From Solimonas sp047605265 (lineage in GTDB: Bacteria; Pseudomonadota; Gammaproteobacteria; Nevskiales; Nevskiaceae): DNA of 64,000 nucleotides. The DNA is taken from NCBI GenBank assembly GCA_047605265.1, contig JASGFY010000007.1, forward strand, positions 1 to 64,000, read 5' to 3'. The stretch's first letter is position 1; every line of letters starts with the position of its first letter. Both the position numbers and the translations under genes were made by a program. Below, piece by piece: positions 58,704-64,000 of the stretch. The notes below the pieces were generated by a model, which saw nothing but the letters and a program-made list of their open reading frames with translations, did no database searches and had not been told where the DNA came from.

Positions 58704-59336
58704 ATGAAGCGCGTTTTGCTGGCTGCCGCCCTGTGCGCACCGCTTGCGGTTTTCGCCGAAGGCGCAGCCAAGGATCCGTACACCCAGGGCAGCGCCGAAG
58801 CCGGCGCGTCCAAGGCTGCGGTCTGCACGGCCTGTCACGGTCCGGGCGGCAACAGCGCCAATCCACAATGGCCGAAGCTCGCCGGGCAGAGCGCGCGCTT
58901 CATCGCCGAACAGCTGCATCAGTTCAAGGACGGCAAGCGCCAGAATCCGCTGATGCAGCCGCAGGCGGCCGCGCTCTCCGACGACGACATCAAGGACCTC
59001 GCCGCCTACTTCGCGGCACAGCCGGCCGCGCCCGGCGTCGGCAGCGCCGACGCGATCCCGGTGGCGCAGAAGATCTATCGCGCCGGCGACGCCGCGCGCG
59101 GCCTGCCGGCCTGCGCCGCCTGCCACGGGCCGACCGGCGCCGGCGTGTCGCCCGCGGCATATCCGCGCATCGGCGGCCAGCACTCGGTCTACGTCTCGGC
59201 GCACCTGAAGCAGTACCGCGACGACGCCAAAACCGAGCTGCCGGAAGGAAACCACAAGATCATGGCGACGGTCGCCGGCAAGCTCACCGATCAGGAGATC
59301 GAAGCGCTCGCCTCGTACGTCAACGGTCTCCAGTGA
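58704..59336 (+). CDS. Dihaem cytochrome c4
   Basis: The 210-residue periplasmic protein has a signal peptide (VLLAAALCAPLAVFAEG) and two class-I cytochrome c domains, each with a CxxCH haem motif: VCTACHGPGGNSANP and ACAACHGPTGAGVSP. Distal Met ligands are likely in QNPLMQPQ and KIMATVAG. Cytochrome c4 delivers electrons to terminal oxidases. A GGGGAG ribosome site lies 8 nt before ATG 58704; 25 residues of in-frame upstream sequence are not signal-like. It precedes dsbA closely, as in Pseudomonas. Confidence 0.94.
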   Translation: MKRVLLAAALCAPLAVFAEGAAKDPYTQGSAEAGASKAAVCTACHGPGGNSANPQWPKLAGQSARFIAEQLHQFKDGKRQNPLMQPQAAALSDDDIKDLAAYFAAQPAAPGVGSADAIPVAQKIYRAGDAARGLPACAACHGPTGAGVSPAAYPRIGGQHSVYVSAHLKQYRDDAKTELPEGNHKIMATVAGKLTDQEIEALASYVNGLQ

Positions 59337-59353
59337 ATCCCGGATCGATCCTG

Positions 59354-60025
59354 ATGCGCGACCCCACGCGCCGCCTGCTGCGCGGCCTGTTCGCCGCCGC
59401 GCTTTCGCTGAGCGCCTTCGCCTGCTCGGCGGCCGACTCGGCCAAGTTCGAGGAAGGCAAGCAGTACCAGCCGGTTCGCGAAGCGACGGCGCCGGCCGAT
59501 CCCAAGCGCATCGAGGTCGCCGAGTTCTTCTGGTACGGCTGCCCGCACTGCTACGCGTTCGAGCCGACGCTGCACGACTGGGAGCAGAAGCGGAAGCCCG
59601 CCGACGTCGATCTGGTCCGCTACCCGAATTCGCTCGGCCATCCGATCGGCCTGCTGCACGCGAAGGCGTTCTACACCGAGCAGGCGCTGAACCTGTTCCC
59701 GAAGCTGCATCAGCCCCTGTTCGACGCGATCCACAACGACCCGCGCGAGCTGGGTTCGGAGCAAGCCCTGGCCGCGCTGTTCCAGCAAAAGGCCGGCATC
59801 TCGGCGGACGTGTTCGCGGGCACGTTCGACAGCTTCGTCGTCGACGCGCAGGTCAACAAGGCCGAGCTGCTGGCGCGCTCGTACGGCGTCACCAGCACGC
59901 CGACGCTGGTCATCGGCGGCCGCTACATGACCGGCCCGGCGACGGCCGGCGGCCTCGACCAGACCATCGCGGTGATCGAATTCCTCGTCGACAAGGTGCG
60001 CAAGGAACGTGGCATCAAGAAGTAG
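59354..60025 (+). CDS. dsbA: Thiol:disulphide interchange protein DsbA
   Basis: The 223-residue protein has a signal peptide (LLRGLFAAALSLSAFACSAA). The thioredoxin-fold active site is FFWYGCPHCYAFEP (CPHC), with the cis-Pro loop in GVTSTPTLVIGGRY. DsbA introduces disulphides into periplasmic proteins. I chose ATG 59354; a GTG 21 nt earlier overlaps the cytochrome stop and is also possible. Coupling with cytochrome c4 may reflect shared expression for periplasmic redox maturation. An intrinsic terminator follows the stop. Confidence 0.93.
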   Translation: MRDPTRRLLRGLFAAALSLSAFACSAADSAKFEEGKQYQPVREATAPADPKRIEVAEFFWYGCPHCYAFEPTLHDWEQKRKPADVDLVRYPNSLGHPIGLLHAKAFYTEQALNLFPKLHQPLFDAIHNDPRELGSEQALAALFQQKAGISADVFAGTFDSFVVDAQVNKAELLARSYGVTSTPTLVIGGRYMTGPATAGGLDQTIAVIEFLVDKVRKERGIKK

Positions 60026-60047
60026 CGCAGCCGCCGCGCGTTCGCCG

Positions 60048-60073
60048 GCCCGGCTCGTCGCCGGGCTTTCTTT
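60048..60073 (+). terminator. Intrinsic terminator after dsbA
   Basis: GCCCGGC (60048-60054) and GCCGGGC (60060-60066) form a perfect 7-bp stem with a 5-nt loop, followed by TTTCTTT. Confidence 0.8.
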
Positions 60074-60157
60074 GGGCGCTGTTTCCGCAGTTCGTCGCGA
60101 AAAAACGGCGTAGGCTTCGCGCCCGCTCTCTCCCCCGCCGATGAGCGGCCGGCCGTC

Positions 60158-60557
60158 ATGCGCGCAGGCTTGATCGCCGCCACCAACCTTGTATCGGATC
60201 TGGGGCCTGTTCCCGCTGTACTGGCGCTTGCTGCATGCGGTGCCGGCGACGCAGATCATGGCGCATCGCATCGTCTGGAGCTCCGCGTTCGTCACCGTCT
60301 GGCTCGCGGCGCGCGAAGGCTGGGCCTGGCTGCGAACGCTGACGCCGCGGCGGCTGGCGATGTTCGCGTACGGCGCGCGGCGCATCCCGCTGGGCATCAT
60401 CGGCGTGCTGCCGTTCCACGAGCCGTTCGGCGGCGCGCGGGCGCTCGGCTTCTACGCCATCTGGGCGGCGCTGTTCGTGTTCGCGCTCGACGGCTCTTGC
60501 GCAGCCGGCGCAGCGTCCCCACTGCCTGAGGAGCCGTGCGACGGCGGTTTCCCCTAG
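60158..60557 (+). pseudogene. rarD: Decayed rarD (EamA-family permease) remnant
   Basis: The N-terminus reads MRAGLIAATN in one frame, then one extra base shifts the frame to YRIWGLFPLYWRLLHAVPAT, the typical RarD first helix. After about 60 residues the sequence jumps from RRLAMFAYG to ARRIPLGIIG, VLPFHEPFGGARALGFYAIW and ALFVFALDG, which belong to the last two helices of RarD. About 170 or more residues of the roughly 300-residue family length are missing. A frameshift plus a large internal deletion makes it non-functional. It lies between the dsbA terminator and the ClpP-like gene. Confidence 0.8.
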
Positions 60558-60619
60558 AATCCGGACCCACCGCAGACCAGACCCAGGCGCCGCCGACGGT
60601 GCCGCCACCAGGACCGAAC

Positions 60620-61237
60620 ATGTCAGCTGCCCAGCTCCACCCCGACTTCATCAACGCCACGAAAAAAGAAGAGGACGACAAGAACCGCAAGGTGCCGGGC
60701 CTCGAGGAGCGCCTGTTCAAGGCGCGCACCATCCTCATCTACGGTGCCATCAACCAGAAGCTCGCCGAGACCTTCAGCGCGCGGCTGCTGGCGCTGTCCG
60801 CCGATTCGGACGAGCCGGTCAACATCTACATCAACAGCCAGGGCGGTCACGTCGAGTCCGGCGACACGATCCACGACATGATCAAGTTCGTGAAGCCGCC
60901 GGTGCGCGTCATCGGCACCGGCTGGGTCGCCAGCGCCGGCGCGCTGATCTATGCGGCGGCGAAGCCGGAGAACCGCTACAGCCTGCCGAACACGCGCTAC
61001 ATGCTGCACCAGCCGTCCGGCGGCGCCGGCGGCACGGCGTCGGACATCGCCATCATGGCCAAGGAGATCGTCCTGATGCGCCAGCGCCTCAACGAGATCT
61101 TCGCGAGCGCCACCGGCCAGCCGCTCGATCGCATCCAGCGCGACACCGAGCGCGACTACTGGATGGGCGCGCAGCAGGCCAGGGAGTACGGCCTGGTCGG
61201 CAAGATCATCAGCAGCGCCGAGCAGATCGGCAGCTGA
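60620..61237 (+). CDS. ClpP-family serine protease
   Basis: The 205-residue protein has the ClpP catalytic set: Ser in GTGWVASAGALIYAAA, His in TRYMLHQPSGGAGGTASDI and Asp in RDTERDYWMGAQQAREYGLV. The substrate-strand region VNIYINSQGGHVESGDTIHD is also present. It probably forms a tetradecameric peptidase chamber. It is not next to clpX, so it may be an accessory paralogue rather than the housekeeping ClpP; the N-terminus (FINATKKEEDDKNRKVPGLE) also differs from standard ClpP, which would change the axial loops that contact ClpX/ClpA. ATG 60620 has AGGA 6 nt upstream; an earlier in-frame start has no family support. An intrinsic terminator follows. Confidence 0.88.
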   Translation: MSAAQLHPDFINATKKEEDDKNRKVPGLEERLFKARTILIYGAINQKLAETFSARLLALSADSDEPVNIYINSQGGHVESGDTIHDMIKFVKPPVRVIGTGWVASAGALIYAAAKPENRYSLPNTRYMLHQPSGGAGGTASDIAIMAKEIVLMRQRLNEIFASATGQPLDRIQRDTERDYWMGAQQAREYGLVGKIISSAEQIGS

Positions 61238-61267
61238 TTCGGGCCAGCCGGAGCCGAAACGCGAAGA

Positions 61268-61288
61268 GCCGGCGCGAGCCGGCCCTTT
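61268..61288 (+). terminator. Intrinsic terminator after the ClpP-like gene
   Basis: GCCGGC (61268-61273) and GCCGGC (61278-61283) pair around GCGA, followed by CCTTTT. Confidence 0.7.
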
Positions 61289-61310
61289 TCGCTGACGGCA
61301 CCGTCGCCCG

Positions 61311-61778
61311 CTACGTGACGTTCGACTGCTGGTAATTCTCGAGGCCGATCAGGCGGATCAGGCGCAGCTGCTGTTCGAGCCAGTAGGCGTGATCTTCCTC
61401 GGTGTCGCGCAGCTGCGGCAGCAGCAGGGCGCGCGAGACGAAATCGCGTTCGCGCTCGCACAGGGCGATCGCCGCCTGCAGGTGACCGCGCACTTCGTAT
61501 TCGGTCGCCAGATCTTTTTCGAGCATCTGCTCGACGGTCTTGCCGCTTTCGAACGGCAGCGGCCGCATGTCCGGATCGCCGCCGAGGAAGAGGATGCGGC
61601 GCAGCAGCACATCGGCGTGCTGCGTCTCTTCCTGCATCTCGTGGTCGAGACGGCGGTACAGCGCCATCAGGCCGATGTCGGCATAGCGGCGGGAATGGAT
61701 GAAGTACTGATCGCGCGCGCTCAACTCGCCGCGCAGCAGCGCCTTCAGGCAATCGACGACGACCGCAGACCCTCGCAT
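61311..61778 (-). CDS. bfr: Bacterioferritin lacking the haem-ligand Met
   Basis: The 155-residue four-helix protein has the ferroxidase ligands Glu18 (LLRGELSARDQYF), Glu51 and His54 (MQEETQHADVL), a Glu near 93-95 (TEYEV), Glu127 and His130 (DTEEDHAYWL). Position 52, Met in haem-binding bacterioferritins, is Thr. It should oxidise and store iron in a 24-mer. Without Met52 the subunit probably cannot bind haem itself and may pair with a haem-binding partner, as known for the two-subunit system in Pseudomonas. It is convergent with the ClpP-like gene and downstream of fumC on the same strand. Confidence 0.92.
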   Translation of the reverse strand: MRGSAVVVDCLKALLRGELSARDQYFIHSRRYADIGLMALYRRLDHEMQEETQHADVLLRRILFLGGDPDMRPLPFESGKTVEQMLEKDLATEYEVRGHLQAAIALCERERDFVSRALLLPQLRDTEEDHAYWLEQQLRLIRLIGLENYQQSNVT

Positions 61779-61882
61779 GACGTTTGACCCGGTTGAATGG
61801 GTGCGCAGTATGCCTACGTGGGAATTCCGCTGACGAAACGCAAACGGCAGCGAGAACAATTTGCGACGCCGTGAACGACGAA

Positions 61883-61901
61883 GCCCGGCGCATGGCCGGG
61901 C
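61883..61901 (-). terminator. Hairpin after fumC, weak terminator
   Basis: GCCCGGC (61883-61889) and GCCGGGC (61895-61901) form a 7-bp stem just past the fumC stop. The minus-strand tail (TTCGTCGTTC) is only moderately T-rich, so termination strength is doubtful. Confidence 0.4.
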
Positions 61902-61921
61902 GTCGTCCCCAAGGGCGTGAT

Positions 61922-63310
61922 TCAGCGGCCGACCATCTTCGCCGGCACAACCCACTGGTCGAACTGCTCCGCGGTGACGTGGCCGAGCGCCAGCGCCGCC
62001 TCGCGCAGGCTCGTGCCTTCCTTGTGCGCCTTCTTGGCGATCTGCGCGGCCTTGTCGTAGCCGATATGCGTGTTGAGTGCCGTCACCAGCATCAGCGAGC
62101 GCTCGACGAGCTCCTCGATGCGCGCGCGGTTCGGCTCGATGCCGGCGGCGCAGTGATCGTTGAAGCTGACCATGCCGTCGGCGAGCAGGCGCACGCTCTG
62201 CAGGAAGTTGTGCGCGACCAGCGGCCGGAACACGTTCAGCTCGAAGTTGCCGGACGCGCCGCCGATGTTGATCGCCACGTCGTTGCCCATGACCTGCGCG
62301 CTCAGCATCGTCACCGCCTCGCTCTGCGTCGGATTGACCTTGCCCGGCATGATCGACGAGCCCGGCTCGTTCTCCGGAATGCTGATCTCGCCGATGCCGC
62401 TGCGCGGTCCGCTGGCCAGCCAGCGCACGTCGTTGGCGATCTTCATCAGCGACGCCGCCAGCGTCTTCAGCGCGCCGTGCGCATGGACCAGCGCGTCGCA
62501 CGAGGCCAGCGCCTCGAACTTGTTCGGTGCGGTGACGAACGGCAGGCCGGTGAGCCGGGCGATTTCGCCGGCGACCGCTTCGGCATAGCCCTTCGGCGCG
62601 TTGAGGCCGGTGCCGACCGCGGTGCCGCCGAGCGCCAGCTCGTACAGATGCGGCAGCGCCGCGCGCACGTGCCGCTCGCCGTGATCGAGCTGCGCGACCC
62701 AGCCGGAAATCTCCTGGCCCAGCGTCAGCGGCGTCGCGTCCTGCAGATGCGTGCGGCCGATCTTGACGATGCCGTCGAAGTCCCTGGATTTCCGCGCCAG
62801 CGTCGCGCGCAGTTTCGCGATCGCCGGCAGCAGGCGATGCGTCAGCGCGTCGACGGCGGCGACGTGCATCGCCGTCGGGAACACATCGTTACTCGACTGG
62901 CTGCGGTTGACGTCGTCGTTCGGGTGCACGAGGCGCGCTTCGCCGCGCTCGCCGCCGAGCAGCTCGCTGGCGCGGTTGGCGATGACCTCGTTCATGTTCA
63001 TGTTGGTCTGCGTGCCCGAGCCGGTCTGCCAGACCACGAGTGGGAATTCATCCGGATGCTGGCCGGCGATCACCTCGTCGGCGGCGGCGGCGATCGCCTG
63101 CGTCTTCTTCTCGTCCTGCAGGCCGAGCGCGTGATTGACGATCGCCGACGCGCGCTTGACCTGCGCGAGCGCGCGGACGATCTCGCGCGGCTGCCGCTCG
63201 CCGGAGATGTCGAAGTTCTGCAGCGAGCGCTGCGTCTGCGCGCCCCACAGCCGGTCGGCGGGGACTTCGATCGGGCCGAAGGTATCGCGTTCGATTCTCT
63301 TGGAGCTCAT
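61922..63310 (-). CDS. fumC: Class II fumarate hydratase
   Basis: The 462-residue enzyme matches FumC throughout: GPIEVPADRLWGAQTQRSL at the start, WQTGSGTQTNMNMNEV, the active-site region HPNDDVNRSQSSNDVFPTAM, KIGRTHLQDATP (catalytic His region) and the fumarase/aspartase signature GSSIMPGKVNPTQSE with the mobile Ser. It interconverts fumarate and malate without iron, so it serves under iron limitation or oxidative stress; location beside bacterioferritin fits an iron theme but may be chance. It starts at ATG 63310, 45 nt after the stop of the next upstream gene. Confidence 0.96.
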   Translation of the reverse strand: MSSKRIERDTFGPIEVPADRLWGAQTQRSLQNFDISGERQPREIVRALAQVKRASAIVNHALGLQDEKKTQAIAAAADEVIAGQHPDEFPLVVWQTGSGTQTNMNMNEVIANRASELLGGERGEARLVHPNDDVNRSQSSNDVFPTAMHVAAVDALTHRLLPAIAKLRATLARKSRDFDGIVKIGRTHLQDATPLTLGQEISGWVAQLDHGERHVRAALPHLYELALGGTAVGTGLNAPKGYAEAVAGEIARLTGLPFVTAPNKFEALASCDALVHAHGALKTLAASLMKIANDVRWLASGPRSGIGEISIPENEPGSSIMPGKVNPTQSEAVTMLSAQVMGNDVAINIGGASGNFELNVFRPLVAHNFLQSVRLLADGMVSFNDHCAAGIEPNRARIEELVERSLMLVTALNTHIGYDKAAQIAKKAHKEGTSLREAALALGHVTAEQFDQWVVPAKMVGR

Positions 63311-63355
63311 GTCGTTCTCGATGCGGGCGGCGGGGAAGGAAGAGAGTGCGCCGAT

Positions 63356-63796
63356 TCACTCGTCGGGCCAAGGCGATGACAGCGCCCGGGCATGAAGACT
63401 GTGCGCCGGGTCCAGATCGAGCCGCGCCATGCGCCAGCGCAGCTGGCTGAGATGGCGGCGCCGCGCCTCGCTGCCGGCGTGCTCGGCGAGGATCGCCAGC
63501 GGCTTGTGCAGGGCGTCGACGCACAGGCAGCGCCAGTGCATCGGCAGCGCGCGGTCGTCGGCCGTGTTGAGCAGCAGGCCGGCGCAGCGGACGTGGAGAT
63601 CCCAGCACGGCAGGCCGTGCTGCCGGTGCAGTTCATGCGCCAGCTGCAGATAGCGGTCGATGTGCCGCGGCTCGTCGGGATCGCAGCCGATGCGGATCTT
63701 GCGGCCGGCGTGCCGCCAGCGTTCGACGGCGTCGGCGAAAGACCGCGTGCCGCCGGCCGTCGGCGACGAGGGAGAATCCTGGGCGGGATGGGCCAT
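63356..63796 (-). CDS. Unrecognised 146-residue protein upstream of fumC
   Basis: The frame from ATG 63796 has a GGAG ribosome site 7 nt upstream. The product is His/Arg/Leu-rich and probably soluble and helical: RSFADAVERWRHAGRKIRIG, a Cys-Asp-Pro-Asp segment, HIDRYLQLAHELHRQHGLPC, and LRWRMARLDLDPAHSLHAR. It has no signal peptide or membrane helix. I do not recognise the family. Three Cys and many His could bind metal, but no compact motif is visible. Adjacent position and strand suggest co-transcription with fumC. An in-frame start 36 codons upstream is rejected for lack of a ribosome site and Pro/Arg-rich composition. Confidence 0.6.
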   Translation of the reverse strand: MAHPAQDSPSSPTAGGTRSFADAVERWRHAGRKIRIGCDPDEPRHIDRYLQLAHELHRQHGLPCWDLHVRCAGLLLNTADDRALPMHWRCLCVDALHKPLAILAEHAGSEARRRHLSQLRWRMARLDLDPAHSLHARALSSPWPDE

Positions 63797-63921
63797 GCGC
63801 GGCTCCAGTGGCGTGGACGAAGCCCTGGCGATGCGGCGCGGCTGAGGCGGAACGGCGCGCATTCCATCATGCGCGGCCGGCGCGCGCAATCGCGCGCACG
63901 CCAAAGCTCGGTGCGCAGGCT

Positions 63922-64000
63922 TCAGTGCGGGTCCGGCAGCGCGTCGGCGTCGAAGCCGCGCGCGCGCAACAGCGCGACGAGCAACGCGCTGTCACCGTGC
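63922..64000 (-). CDS. C-terminal tail of a gene continuing beyond the window
   Basis: A minus-strand frame ends at TGA 63922-63924 with the last residues LVALLRARGFDADALPDPH. Helix-like Leu/Ala/Arg composition and codon usage suit coding sequence, but too little is visible to name it. It would be 125 nt upstream of, and in the same direction as, the unrecognised gene before fumC. Confidence 0.4.
   Translation of the reverse strand, partial: HGDSALLVALLRARGFDADALPDPH

Noticed and set aside
1..64000. tRNA, rRNA, prophage, integrase or insertion sequence genes
   Set aside because: None were seen on either strand; the only mobile-type sequence is the short palindromic repeat at 28124-28226.

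Overview
The window is about 68% GC (by eye), gene-dense and has no tRNA, rRNA, phage or CRISPR signal. Gene content and order point to a gammaproteobacterium. The series lptM-lysA then polA, and engB / cytochrome c4 / dsbA, is the arrangement known from Pseudomonas-like and Xanthomonadales/Nevskiales-like lineages. TamA-TamB, Tat-exported OpgD, TtcA, bacterioferritin and two TonB-dependent receptors fit. The genus cannot be fixed from the sequence alone.

Layout. 1-13 kb: an M20 carboxypeptidase, YggU and a POT peptide transporter; OpgD; TtcA; a TraB/GumN-like protein; a glutathione S-transferase; the TamA-TamB envelope machine. 13-26 kb: an apparently complete tryptophan catabolic block. It holds a MocR-type regulator, a four-component anthranilate dioxygenase in the order andAc-andAd-andAb-andAa, kynA-kynB-kynU, a LysR regulator, an aldo/keto reductase fused to a small N-terminal domain, a neurotransmitter-type sodium symporter and alanine dehydrogenase. 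Together these can import tryptophan and convert it to anthranilate plus alanine. Alanine then goes to pyruvate and anthranilate to catechol; catechol cleavage genes are not in the window. 26-44 kb (minus strand): a peptide and lactam utilisation region with a DUF885 peptidase, two TonB receptors, an amidohydrolase, a second POT transporter, a cytosolic-type carboxypeptidase, hydantoinase/oxoprolinase subunits A and B, and a GH3 glycosidase.

44-51 kb: an NCS1 permease, a carboxylesterase, lptM, lysA and polA. Directly after polA (51.2-51.8 kb) lies the most striking feature: three tandem copies of an approximately 115-nt small-RNA gene. Each has its own sigma70-like promoter, three hairpins with C-rich loops and an intrinsic terminator, and the copies differ by compensatory base-pair changes. 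This is the locus that holds Spot 42 in enterobacteria and ErsA in Pseudomonas. A complete RND efflux operon (51.8-57.5 kb) separates the RNAs from engB.

57.5-64 kb: engB, cytochrome c4, dsbA, a decayed rarD pseudogene, a ClpP-like protease, a bacterioferritin lacking the usual haem-ligand Met, fumC, an unrecognised protein and the tail of one more gene. Nearly all intergenic gaps are short and many genes overlap by ATGA or GTGA, implying operons with translational coupling.
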